Origin: an uncultured Lachnospiraceae bacterium | Lineage (GTDB): Bacteria; Bacillota; Clostridia; Lachnospirales; Lachnospiraceae | NCBI GenBank assembly: GCA_945919795.1 | Contig: CAMEJJ010000013.1 | Coordinates: forward strand, 18,347-82,346 | Direction of reading: 5' to 3' | Length of the DNA stretch: 64,000 nt | In this document: positions 40,984 to 48,474 of the stretch, piece after piece | Position numbering within the stretch: the first letter of the stretch is position 1 | How the letters are laid out: each line of letters starts with the position of its first letter | Program-made: the position numbers and the translations under genes | The notes under the pieces: model-generated | Told to the model about the DNA's origin: nothing | Database searches by the model: none | Seen by the model: the letters and a program-made list of their open reading frames with translations, nothing else

Positions 40984-41769
40984 TCACCATCTTAAATCAT
41001 GATACACCTCTGCCACATAACCAATTACCATTTCCACCTCTTTGTCAGTTGCGCGGACGAGACCGTCGCGCAGACTGATGTACTGAACGGTTATCTCGCC
41101 TTTGTAGTGTCTTTCTATTCGTTTGGCCAGATGAATGTGTCCGTAATTGACGATGACACAGATTTCTTTGGGCTTTGCCGGTCTGTCGTTGGCAATCAAA
41201 AGAATGTCATAAGGACAATAGTTTGGCATATAGTTTTCACAGCAAACACACATTCCCATGAAAACTTTAGTTTTGATTTCGATTGGATAATTGGAAATGT
41301 CCAATGGACGAAAATCGTCGGAAGGTAAAAGATTATTGGAGTATTCAATCTGAGGATACATTACGTTGATAATTTTTTGCTTTCCAAAATTGTAAGCAGT
41401 GGATAACTGAATCTGATAATCTAAAAACCAATTTACCATGTATTTTGTGCGTGTTGGAAGTCTACGCATGGAAGAGATGAGATGATGCTCCTCCTCGGAC
41501 ATGGCAACACATCCAAGCAATTCGTCAACAGAAATGCCCATTGCTCTTGCTAAATTGATGACAGTTGACAATTTACAGTCTTTATATGTTTTGCTGTAGA
41601 GCAGGTTGTTTAATGTAGCAAAGGGTATATTTGCTGCCTCTGAGAGTTCTTTTATCGTTATATTGGCAAATCCCATATACTTCTCAATGTTGTGTTTAAG
41701 GGTTTCGATATATAAATCTTTTTCTAAAGAGAATTCTGGTTCGAAAAATTTTAAAGTTTCTTTTTCCAT
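40984..41769 (-). CDS. XRE-family regulator with S24/LexA-like C-terminal domain
   Basis: 261 residues. Residues of about 30-85 are a helix-turn-helix (ITIKELSEAANIPFATLNN, ISVDELLG). The C-terminal 80 residues resemble the beta-rich S24/LexA fold (YCPYDILLIANDRPAKPKE, ICVIVNYGHIHLAKRIER, then VIGYVAEVYHDL). The position of the catalytic serine is not evident (Asn-Tyr-Cys-Pro-Tyr), so it is probably a non-cleaving, ligand-sensing repressor like phage CI relatives. Cys-rich stretch MGMCVCCENY. It may control the glycan or flagellar genes around it, or its own region. Confidence 0.8.
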   Translation of the reverse strand: MEKETLKFFEPEFSLEKDLYIETLKHNIEKYMGFANITIKELSEAANIPFATLNNLLYSKTYKDCKLSTVINLARAMGISVDELLGCVAMSEEEHHLISSMRRLPTRTKYMVNWFLDYQIQLSTAYNFGKQKIINVMYPQIEYSNNLLPSDDFRPLDISNYPIEIKTKVFMGMCVCCENYMPNYCPYDILLIANDRPAKPKEICVIVNYGHIHLAKRIERHYKGEITVQYISLRDGLVRATDKEVEMVIGYVAEVYHDLRW

Positions 41770-41958
41770 AGACTTTTTCCCTTTCCAAAAGAATGATAAA
41801 TTTAAGAAAAATACATGAAATACGATTTTTTTACAAAATCAAGGTAAATTTGTGGAAAGAAAATCGTGTTTTGTAACTCTTTTCAAGTATATTGCACAGA
41901 AGATTATAAGTCAATAATGAGCAAATCTATATTCTGGTCTGAAATTGGAGGGGAGTTT

Positions 41959-42699
41959 ATGTTAAGAGTGACAATTTATCATGGAAATGCGCAATATGCA
42001 AAAGTGATTAAGGATTTGATTTACAAGGAAACGCTCTACGGAAGTTCAGTAGTTTTTACTTATTATAATAAGGAACGCATTCTGCAGGATTTTTCCAAAG
42101 ATAAAAGTGTGGATGTCCTGATTATTGATGCCGAGCTGGCAATGCAGGATGAACAGGGACTTCTGAAACTGTTTCAAAAAAGACTTCCGGCATGTATATT
42201 GGTCCTGGTTTCAAAGGATGGGTTGATTGATGCGGAATTGTTAAAGTTGAAACCTTTCCGCTGCTTGTATGAGAGAGATATTTCGGTGAAAAACATCATG
42301 GCAATCCGGGATGTGGTTGCTTATGCCGAACTAATGAGAAATAGAACCTTTATTTGGGGCTGGAATGGAAAAGTTTCTTATAAGATATCTCCGTCTGATA
42401 TTATGTACGTCTCCATTGCCAAGCATGGCAGTGTGATACATTTAAATCCCAAAACGGATCATGGTAAGATTGCCACGGAAATGCGAAACAGTGCAAAATT
42501 ATCCGAGCTGTTTGATACCGTTGGCCGTTGTGGTTTTGCCTATGCGCATAATAGTTATTTTATTAATTTGGAATATGTGGAGAATTACAGCGGTACGCAG
42601 GTAGAAATGGAAGATGGTAGTGTTTTGAGTATATCCCGTTCGAAAGGAAAGATTTTTGAAGATGCTTTTCGGGATTATTGGAGCTCATGCATGGCCTAA
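41959..42699 (+). CDS. LytTR-type response regulator
   Basis: 246 residues from ATG 41959 (GGAGGGGAG upstream); the frame from 41866 has no ribosome site. Residues 1-120 look like a receiver domain with VDVLIIDAELAM at the phospho-acceptor strand, and LVLVSKDG after it. Residues of about 135-240 are a LytTR DNA-binding domain (GKVSYKISPSDIMYVSIAKH, FAYAHNSYFINLEYVENYS, MEDGSVLSISRSK). No histidine kinase is visible in the window. LytTR regulators often control cell-surface and quorum-sensing genes. Confidence 0.87.
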   Translation: MLRVTIYHGNAQYAKVIKDLIYKETLYGSSVVFTYYNKERILQDFSKDKSVDVLIIDAELAMQDEQGLLKLFQKRLPACILVLVSKDGLIDAELLKLKPFRCLYERDISVKNIMAIRDVVAYAELMRNRTFIWGWNGKVSYKISPSDIMYVSIAKHGSVIHLNPKTDHGKIATEMRNSAKLSELFDTVGRCGFAYAHNSYFINLEYVENYSGTQVEMEDGSVLSISRSKGKIFEDAFRDYWSSCMA

Positions 42700-42830
42700 T
42701 TTGTTAAAAAAGTGTGAAATGATGATAATTTTCATCCAATTTGACTATACTTCTGTTTCAGAATTATATATAATGAGAAAACAAGGGGAATGAAACAGGT
42801 TTCATTGTATATTTGATTGGAGGAAGAGCT

Positions 42831-43172
42831 ATGACGAATTTAGCAAAAGCAAAATTGTTAAAAAAAGAAATCTTAAGTCAGTATAAGAGTGTCAGACAGT
42901 TTGCTATAGAAATGAAGATTCCCTATAGTACTTTGGTGACTGCACTGGATCGTGGTATTGAAGGTATGGCATACGGAACAGTAATCCGTATCTGCGATAA
43001 GTTAAATCTCAATCCGGTGACATTAAAGCCTTTGGCTGAATCATCTCTTTCAGAGCAGCTTATGGAAAATCGTGTCATGTCATATTATGTGAAATTGAAT
43101 CAGGAAGGCAAAGACAAGATACTTGATTTAATGGAAGATTTTGCTTCAATTAAAAAATACAGGGCAAAATAA
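42831..43172 (+). CDS. Small XRE-like HTH protein
   Basis: 113 residues. ATG 42831 follows TTGGAGGAAG; the frame from 42813 is not needed. The HTH is SVRQFAIEMKIPYSTLVTAL then GTVIRICDKLNLNPVTLKPL, the phage-repressor style helix-turn-helix used by many stand-alone regulators. The C-terminal helix (QEGKDKILDLMEDFASIKK) probably dimerises. A TATAAT-like sequence (TTATATATAATG near 42765) lies upstream. Its target is unknown. Confidence 0.8.
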   Translation: MTNLAKAKLLKKEILSQYKSVRQFAIEMKIPYSTLVTALDRGIEGMAYGTVIRICDKLNLNPVTLKPLAESSLSEQLMENRVMSYYVKLNQEGKDKILDLMEDFASIKKYRAK

Positions 43173-43173
43173 A

Positions 43174-43262
43174 ATGATACCAGGGTCAAAAGATCATACT
43201 TTCCATGTGTAGCAATCCGTTGGTATCATGGGGCAAAACACCATTTGCCCCCAACATCATAT
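43174..43262. repeat. Composite inverted repeat and hairpin element, copy 2
   Basis: ATGATACCA (43174-43182) and TGGTATCAT (43221-43229) form a perfect nine-base inverted repeat with a 38-base interval. It is followed by GGGGCAAA (43230-43237) / TTTGCCCC (43244-43251) and CAACATCAT. The second part matches the element at 38879. Confidence 0.55.
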
Positions 43263-43283
43263 GATAAATAGGACTGAGACTTT

Positions 43284-44294
43284 ATGAACGAAAAAATCTT
43301 AGCGCTGATTCCCGCTCGCAGTGGGTCGAAAAGCGTGAAAAACAAAAATATCCGTTTGATTAATGGAAAGCCGATGTTGGCATATTCCATTGAGCATGCG
43401 AAAAAGAGCAAATATATCAATCGTATTATTGTTACGACGGACAGCGAAGAGTATGCTGCAATTGCCAGAGAGTATGGCGCGGAGACACCGTTTTTGAGAC
43501 CGGCCGAGTTTGCAACGGATACGGCTCTGGATCTGGATGTTTTTAGACATGCGTTGACATGGTTAAAAGAGAATGAAGGATACGAACCGGACATTATTGT
43601 GCAGCTTCGACCGACGGACCCTTATCGTGATCCGGCAGAAATCGATAAGATGATTGAGATTATGCTGGAAGATGATACGGTAGATGCAGTCCGGAGCATT
43701 AAAGAAAACGAAGTCGTTCCGCATAAAATGTGGTATTTAAAAGACGATGGAGAGATTGAGCCGATTTTAAAGGACATTCCGGAGGCGTATAATATGCCCA
43801 GACAGGAACTGCCCAAGACATATTATCAAAATGGGAATACAGACCTGCTCCGTCCACGCAATATTTTTGAATACAATTCCATGACCGGTCACAAAATCAA
43901 AGGATATGTCATGAAAGACATGTACGATGTGGACACGGAAAAGGATTTTGAACGAGTTTCTACCTATATGAACATAAAAGAAGGTGGAAAGCAGTTTGTA
44001 TTTGACATTGACGGAGTGATTGCGTTAAAAAGGGAAGATCTTGATTATGGACAGGCTTTACCCAATGAAAGAATGATTGCGATTGTAAACAAACTTTACG
44101 ATATGGGAAACCGCATTGTCCTGTTTACCGCAAGAGGATATGTTACGGGGATTGACTGGAGGCCGGTTACTGAAAAGCAGATGAAGGACTGGGGCGTGAA
44201 ATATCACGAGTTAAAGATGGGCAAACCCAATGCAGATTATTATATTGATGATAAGTTCTTGGATATGAATTTTTTATATGATGAGTTTTCGTGA
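43284..44294 (+). CDS. NeuA-like cytidylyltransferase fused to HAD phosphatase domain
   Basis: 336 residues, bifunctional. Residues 1-230 are the acylneuraminate cytidylyltransferase domain: ILALIPARSGSKSVKNKNI, the CTP loop, RIIVTTDSEEY, VQLRPTDPYRDPAEID. Residues of about 235-336 are a HAD-type domain: VFDIDGVIALKR (Asp-x-Asp nucleophile), LFTARGY, YYIDDKFLD. Homologues in glycan clusters make CMP-sialic acid-like sugars, with the phosphatase removing a 9-phosphate (inference for this one). A NeuB-type synthase is not visible in the window, so the substrate could be another acidic sugar. A terminator follows. Confidence 0.87.
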   Translation: MNEKILALIPARSGSKSVKNKNIRLINGKPMLAYSIEHAKKSKYINRIIVTTDSEEYAAIAREYGAETPFLRPAEFATDTALDLDVFRHALTWLKENEGYEPDIIVQLRPTDPYRDPAEIDKMIEIMLEDDTVDAVRSIKENEVVPHKMWYLKDDGEIEPILKDIPEAYNMPRQELPKTYYQNGNTDLLRPRNIFEYNSMTGHKIKGYVMKDMYDVDTEKDFERVSTYMNIKEGGKQFVFDIDGVIALKREDLDYGQALPNERMIAIVNKLYDMGNRIVLFTARGYVTGIDWRPVTEKQMKDWGVKYHELKMGKPNADYYIDDKFLDMNFLYDEFS

Positions 44295-44302
44295 TAGAAA
44301 TA

Positions 44303-44334
44303 AAAAAGGTCGTTGTTTTGACAACGGCCTTTTA
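44303..44334. terminator. Bidirectional intrinsic terminator
   Basis: AAAAAGGTCGTTG/CAACGGCCTTTT around TTTTGA (44303-44333), A-run on one side and T-run on the other. It serves the NeuA-HAD gene (plus) and the FliD-like gene (minus). Confidence 0.85.
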
Positions 44335-44367
44335 ATATACTTCTTTATTCGCAGTTATTGGAAAAAC

Positions 44368-45675
44368 TTAACAATAACTGTTAAACAACATCCCGCTATA
44401 AGCACTCGTAATATATGGTGTAGCAAAATTTTTGCCCGGATTTTTGTAAGCAACAATGGTTTTATCCACATAATTCATGGGGTTGAGAGCAACCTGGTTG
44501 GATTTGCGATACAGGTCTTTGGCAAAATCTTTGATATCTTCAAATCCCTGATTCATGGAACCGTCTGCGATAGCCTTCTGCATTGCCTCTTCATTGAAAT
44601 CAACGCTGCCATCTTCGGTGATGTTGACGCCGATATCAGAAAGCGGAGCAGCGTATTCGCCGGCAATGTGCCACATTTCGCTCAAAAGCTGATTGCTCTT
44701 TGGATGCTTTTGTGTATATTCCAAAGTGGATTTTAAAAATTGATTGTATCCACCAAATAACTGGCGCATGTTTTCTATCAGGCTTTCGGTATCCGGTTTG
44801 ATGCCGATGGTTGCAGTTTCTCCCTCAGTAGGACTAATACCGTTTAGATTGATTTCATACATTTTTTCAACGGTAAAAGCATTGGCTGTGGAAGTGTGTT
44901 CTACGCCATTTAAAACAAATTCGGCATTGGAAGGCATCCTGGTCATGGTTCCGATTCCCAACAAATCTACAACTCCGGATGTTTTGCTGGTCTGATTATC
45001 GGAAATACGGAATACGGCTTCTTTGTTTTCCGACATGCCGCTTTTTTGTGAAGTTAGCTTTAAAGAACTGTTGCCTTCTTCGTCTTCGGCTATTTCAGCA
45101 TAAACACCGATGTCGGCATTGTTAATCAATCGCTGAAGACGTTCCTGAACATCACGGTTGGTATCATCCGATCGGATTTGGAACTGGAACTCGTAGTTAA
45201 AATCATTGATGCCCAAATCAAAGGAATACGTATCAGGCTCTAATTCGATCTGCGAATTGGAAGGCAGATATTTTCCTAAATTAATCTGCGGAGATGCCAG
45301 TGATTTGACTTCGATGGAAAGCTCCGGAGCCAGATTAGATGAAGCACTGTCACCGATATATTTAACAGATGCGATGGACTCGTTGGTTGAATAGGCTATT
45401 TTTTTGTTTAACAGTTCCTCTTCATTGAGCCCTCCAAGAGAAGTCAGCGTATGCTGTAATTCTCTGGCGCCTTCTTTTAATCCAATAGCATAAGCCTTGG
45501 AATCTGCACTATCATCCAGAATGTACAGAGGGGATTCTTTATTTATTTTGACGATGGAATTATAAATGCCTCGAAGCTCACTCTTTTTATGAGTGTCCAA
45601 AGCAGAATTGCTCTTTGGTGCATAGGTGGTCAGATAGTGATTGTATACACCGGTTAATGCAGCCAGATCAGCCAT
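44368..45675 (-). CDS. FliD-like flagellar cap/hook-associated protein paralogue
   Basis: 435 residues. It lacks the usual FliD N-terminal GLxSGLDTExIIxxLM. The middle follows the FliD fold order: LSIEVKSLASPQINLGKYL, a strand set with RLQRLINNADIGVYAEI and SLKLTSQKSG, then FVLNGVEHTSTANAFTVE and the TESLIENMRQLFGGYNQFL helix. The C-terminus (MNYVDKTIVAYKNPGKN) ends in a short tail with a terminal Cys. A strong ribosome site (AAGGAGGGGG) precedes the ATG. On the minus strand a SigA-like promoter TTGTGA-17-TATTAT lies at about 45780-45740. It may be a second cap or a filament scaffold for the large flagellin. Confidence is moderate because only the fold order is familiar. Confidence 0.6.
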   Translation of the reverse strand: MADLAALTGVYNHYLTTYAPKSNSALDTHKKSELRGIYNSIVKINKESPLYILDDSADSKAYAIGLKEGARELQHTLTSLGGLNEEELLNKKIAYSTNESIASVKYIGDSASSNLAPELSIEVKSLASPQINLGKYLPSNSQIELEPDTYSFDLGINDFNYEFQFQIRSDDTNRDVQERLQRLINNADIGVYAEIAEDEEGNSSLKLTSQKSGMSENKEAVFRISDNQTSKTSGVVDLLGIGTMTRMPSNAEFVLNGVEHTSTANAFTVEKMYEINLNGISPTEGETATIGIKPDTESLIENMRQLFGGYNQFLKSTLEYTQKHPKSNQLLSEMWHIAGEYAAPLSDIGVNITEDGSVDFNEEAMQKAIADGSMNQGFEDIKDFAKDLYRKSNQVALNPMNYVDKTIVAYKNPGKNFATPYITSAYSGMLFNSYC

Positions 45676-45713
45676 AACGCCCCCTCCTTTCTTCCTTGAA
45701 TGATGACAGTCTT

Positions 45714-45728
45714 GACAAATCCGTTGTC
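45714..45728 (-). promoter_or_regulatory. GGA-loop hairpin in the leader of the FliD-like gene
   Basis: On the minus strand, GACAA-CGGAT-TTGTC, a five-pair stem with GGA in the loop, about 39 bases before the start codon. It resembles the CsrA consensus ACA-GGA-GU within a hairpin. Confidence 0.4.
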
Positions 45729-45825
45729 CTGCCAGGGCATAGTAATGAATATAATAAACCTATTATCTTATTCTCACAATAGCATTGTTTGCGTGTATTT
45801 GCAAGCGGTTTTGGGAAAAATATTG

Positions 45826-45854
45826 TTGACGAAGCTATATTCCTATGTTATAGT
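45826..45854 (+). promoter_or_regulatory. SigA promoter of rpmG-secE-nusG
   Basis: TTGACG (45826-45831), 17 bases, TATAGT (45849-45854). Two overlapping hairpins lie just downstream: AAGAG/CTCTT with TTTTTTTT (45866-45888) and TTTGAGC/GCTCAAA (45872-45897); they cannot form together. Confidence 0.8.
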
Positions 45855-45950
45855 ATGACAGTGGGAAGAGGTTTGAGCTCTTTTTTTTGTGCTCAAAAAT
45901 GGATTTCTCTTCTATATATAATATGCAAAAGGCACGCGGAGGTGGAAAGA

Positions 45951-46100
45951 ATGCGTACAAAAATTACATTAGCTTGTACAGAGTGCAAAAACCGTAATTA
46001 CAATATGACAAAGGATAAAAAGACACATCCCGATAGAATGGAAACAAAGAAATATTGTAAATTCTGCAAGACTCATACATTACACAAAGAAACTAAATAA
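45951..46100 (+). CDS. rpmG: Ribosomal protein bL33
   Basis: 49 residues with the four cysteines of the zinc-binding form (CTECKNRNY and CKFCKTHTL) and the KHP-like [13 protein letters not shown] region. ATG 45951 follows GGAGGTGG; the track-length version beginning at 45789 would read through the promoter. It is first in the rpmG-secE-nusG unit, 27 bases before secE, the usual Firmicutes order. No tRNA-Trp lies between the genes, as it does in some relatives. Confidence 0.95.
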   Translation: MRTKITLACTECKNRNYNMTKDKKTHPDRMETKKYCKFCKTHTLHKETK

Positions 46101-46127
46101 TCCGTTTTTTGACGAGGAAGTGATATT

Positions 46128-46337
46128 ATGGGAGAAACAAATAACAGCCAAAATCAATCTAAGCCGATTTCTTTTTTTGAAGGTGTAAAAGCAGAGTTCA
46201 AAAAAGTAATCTGGCCCGATAAAATGGAAATTGTTAAACAGACGATTACCGTATCGGTTGTTTCGATTGTTTTAGGTTTATTGATCGCTTTAATTGACAC
46301 AATCGTTCAGTACGGTGTTAATTTCTTGACAATGTAG
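46128..46337 (+). CDS. secE: Preprotein translocase subunit SecE
   Basis: 69 residues with the SecE amphipathic helix (FFEGVKAEFKKVIWPDK) and one membrane segment (IVLGLLIALIDTIVQYGV). It is the small essential clamp subunit of the SecYEG channel. Starts 27 bases after rpmG with GAGGAAG upstream; nusG follows at 15 bases. Confidence 0.96.
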   Translation: MGETNNSQNQSKPISFFEGVKAEFKKVIWPDKMEIVKQTITVSVVSIVLGLLIALIDTIVQYGVNFLTM

Positions 46338-46352
46338 AGTGAGGGAAAAAGA

Positions 46353-46868
46353 ATGGCAGAAGCAAATTGGTATGTAGTTCATACGTACTCAGGATATGAA
46401 AACAAAGTTAAAGCCAATATTGAAAAAACCATTGAGAACAGACACTTACAGGAAGAAATTTTAGAAGTCAGAGTTCCGTTGGAAGATGTTCAGGAGACAA
46501 GAAATGGTGACAAGAAGACCGTTACCAAAAAAATGCTCCCGGGCTATGTATTGATCAAGATGGTTATGAATGATGACACCTGGTATGTTGTAAGAAATAC
46601 ACGTGGTGTGACCGGCTTTGTTGGTCCCGGAAGTAAACCGGTTCCGCTTACGGAAGAGGAAATGAGACCTTTCGAAGGACATACAAGCAAAGTGAAAGTC
46701 GATTTTGGCGTTGGCGATACCGTTGTTGCTATTTCAGGTGCATGGCAGGATTCGGTTGGTATTGTTCAGAGAATGGACGATAGCAAACAGTCTGTCAGAG
46801 TTGCTTTCGAAATGTTCGGAAGAGAGACACCTGTTGAAATTGCATATTCGGATGTCCGCAAAATGTAA
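46353..46868 (+). CDS. nusG: Transcription elongation/antitermination factor NusG
   Basis: 171 residues: the NGN domain (WYVVHTYSGYENKVKANIEK, VLIKMVMNDDTWYVVRNT, GFVGPGSKP) and the KOW domain (DTVVAISGAWQDSVGIVQR). NusG binds the clamp of RNA polymerase and links it to ribosomes and Rho. GAGGGAAAAAG before ATG. It completes the rpmG-secE-nusG group; rplK follows after 125 bases. Confidence 0.96.
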   Translation: MAEANWYVVHTYSGYENKVKANIEKTIENRHLQEEILEVRVPLEDVQETRNGDKKTVTKKMLPGYVLIKMVMNDDTWYVVRNTRGVTGFVGPGSKPVPLTEEEMRPFEGHTSKVKVDFGVGDTVVAISGAWQDSVGIVQRMDDSKQSVRVAFEMFGRETPVEIAYSDVRKM

Positions 46869-46941
46869 TATTTTTATTTTGATTTCTGGTTGCAAAATAC
46901 TGCAACTTGGAATATAGTTACAAAGTAGCTCTTTTCGAGCT

Positions 46942-46974
46942 GTGGGAGGGTGCTACGACCCGCCACTACCACAA
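46942..46974 (+). promoter_or_regulatory. Repeated rplK leader element, candidate L1-type control site
   Basis: GTGGGAGGG (46942-46950) pairs with CCCGCCACTACCACAA (46959-46974) in two parts (GGG/CCC and GTGG/CCAC). The same consensus recurs before rplA at 47427-47470. Ribosomal protein L1 is known to bind its own mRNA leader in many bacteria. Confidence 0.5.
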
Positions 46975-46993
46975 TTTATTAGGAGGTGCCACA

Positions 46994-47419
46994 ATGGCAA
47001 AGAAAGTAGAAGGCTATATTAAGTTACAAATCGCAGCCGGCAAAGCTACACCGGCTCCGCCTGTTGGTCCTGCTCTTGGACAGCACGGCGTAAACATCGT
47101 TGAGTTTACAAAACAGTTCAACGCAAAAACAGCAGATATGGGTGACACAATTGTTCCTGTAGTTATTACTGTTTATGCTGACAGAAGTTTCAGTTTTGTT
47201 ACAAAAACTCCCCCGGCAGCAGTTTTATTAAAGAAAGCCTGCAACATCAAATCAGGTTCAGGTGCTCCGAATAAAACAAAAGTTGCAAAGATTTCTAAAG
47301 CAGATCTTCAGAAGATTGCTGAAACCAAAATGCCCGATTTAAATGCAGGTAGCTTAGAAGCTGCTATGAGCATGATTGCAGGTACTGCAAGAAGTATGGG
47401 TATCACTGTAGAAGATTAA
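46994..47419 (+). CDS. rplK: Ribosomal protein uL11
   Basis: 141 residues. [39 protein letters not shown] and [15 protein letters not shown] are invariant uL11 regions, including the site where thiostrepton binds. ATG 46994 follows AGGAGG; the frame from 46907 is not used. It opens the rplK-rplA pair with a leader element upstream. Confidence 0.97.
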   Translation: MAKKVEGYIKLQIAAGKATPAPPVGPALGQHGVNIVEFTKQFNAKTADMGDTIVPVVITVYADRSFSFVTKTPPAAVLLKKACNIKSGSGAPNKTKVAKISKADLQKIAETKMPDLNAGSLEAAMSMIAGTARSMGITVED

Positions 47420-47426
47420 TGATTAT

Positions 47427-47470
47427 GTGGGAGGGTTCCCGGTTTCCGGTTGATCCCGTCACCACCACAA
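47427..47470 (+). promoter_or_regulatory. Second copy of the L1-type leader element, before rplA
   Basis: GTGGGAGGG (47427-47435), an inner CCGG/CCGG hairpin, and CCCGTCACCACCACAA (47455-47470), directly before the AGGAGG ribosome site of rplA. Confidence 0.5.
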
Positions 47471-47483
47471 GGAGGAAAACAAA

Positions 47484-48173
47484 ATGAAACATGGTAAGAA
47501 ATATCAAGACGCTGCAAAAGCAATTGACCGTGCTACATTATATGAAGCACCCGAAGCTATCGCATTAGCTAAAAAAGTTGCTACAGCAAAATTTGACGAA
47601 ACAATCGAAGTTCATATCAGAACAGGTTGTGACGGTCGTCACGCAGATCAGCAGATCCGTGGTGCTGTTGTATTACCCAACGGTACCGGTAAAACTGTAA
47701 AAGTTTTAGTATTTGCAAAAGGTGAGAAATTAAACGAAGCAGAAGCTGCAGGCGCAGATTACGTAGGCGGCGACGAATTAATTCCGAAGATTCAGAATGA
47801 TGGATGGCTTGATTTCGACGTAGTAGTTGCTACACCTGATATGATGGGTGTTGTAGGTCGTCTCGGTAAAGTATTAGGACCGAAAGGCTTAATGCCCAAC
47901 CCGAAAGCCGGAACTGTAACTATGGATGTTACAAAAGCAATCAATGATATCAAAGCCGGTAAGATCGAATACAGATTAGACAAGGCTAATATCATTCACT
48001 GCCCGATCGGAAAAGCTTCTTTCTCAGAAGAGCAGTTACAGCAGAACTTCGATGCATTAATGGATGCTATTGTAAAAGCAAAACCCAGCACATTAAAAGG
48101 TCAGTATTTAAAGAGCGTTTCTTTAGCTCCTACAATGGGACCTGGTGTAAAGGTTAGCGTTGCTAAATTCTAA
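47484..48173 (+). CDS. rplA: Ribosomal protein uL1
   Basis: 229 residues, normal length. [58 protein letters not shown], and [14 protein letters not shown] are uL1 signatures. It follows rplK by 64 bases and is followed by a terminator at 48206, so rplKA form one unit that does not include rplJL. L1 normally autoregulates this unit. Confidence 0.97.
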   Translation: MKHGKKYQDAAKAIDRATLYEAPEAIALAKKVATAKFDETIEVHIRTGCDGRHADQQIRGAVVLPNGTGKTVKVLVFAKGEKLNEAEAAGADYVGGDELIPKIQNDGWLDFDVVVATPDMMGVVGRLGKVLGPKGLMPNPKAGTVTMDVTKAINDIKAGKIEYRLDKANIIHCPIGKASFSEEQLQQNFDALMDAIVKAKPSTLKGQYLKSVSLAPTMGPGVKVSVAKF

Positions 48174-48205
48174 TTGCATCTTGCGATTGTGATTTTATGA
48201 GATAC

Positions 48206-48240
48206 AAAGGACTTTCATTTTATGGAAGTCCTTTTTTCTT
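48206..48240 (+). terminator. Intrinsic terminator after rplA
   Basis: AAGGACTTTC (48208-48217) pairs with GGAAGTCCTT (48224-48233) around ATTTTAT, then TTTTT. Confidence 0.85.
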
Positions 48241-48372
48241 TTGGTAATGTGGGATATAATGATGTAAGTACAAAGTGTAATTTGCATATGTGCTGTCACG
48301 AATGAGTAAATTGTATTTATTGACATGCCGAGTGCTGAATATGAGATGAAATGATGTGATACAAGCATTTTG

Positions 48373-48442
48373 TGATAGCGAAAAGGCAATAAATGAGAAT
48401 TATTTAGTGATAGAGAAAAAGTAATAAATGAGAATTTATTAA
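48373..48442. repeat. Tandem 35-base direct repeat upstream of capA
   Basis: Two adjoining copies (48373-48407 and 48408-48442) both begin GTGATAG and contain AATAAATGAGAATT; they differ at about five positions. They lie in the 300-base gap upstream of the CapA-like gene. Confidence 0.7.
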
Positions 48443-48474
48443 TAGGTGGAAATTCGAAACGGATGGGGTTAATT

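Noticed and set aside
38879..43262. CRISPR repeat
   Set aside because: Only two copies more than 4 kb apart, with no spacers.
46101..46127. tRNA-Trp between rpmG and secE
   Set aside because: The gap is only 27 bases, too short for a tRNA.
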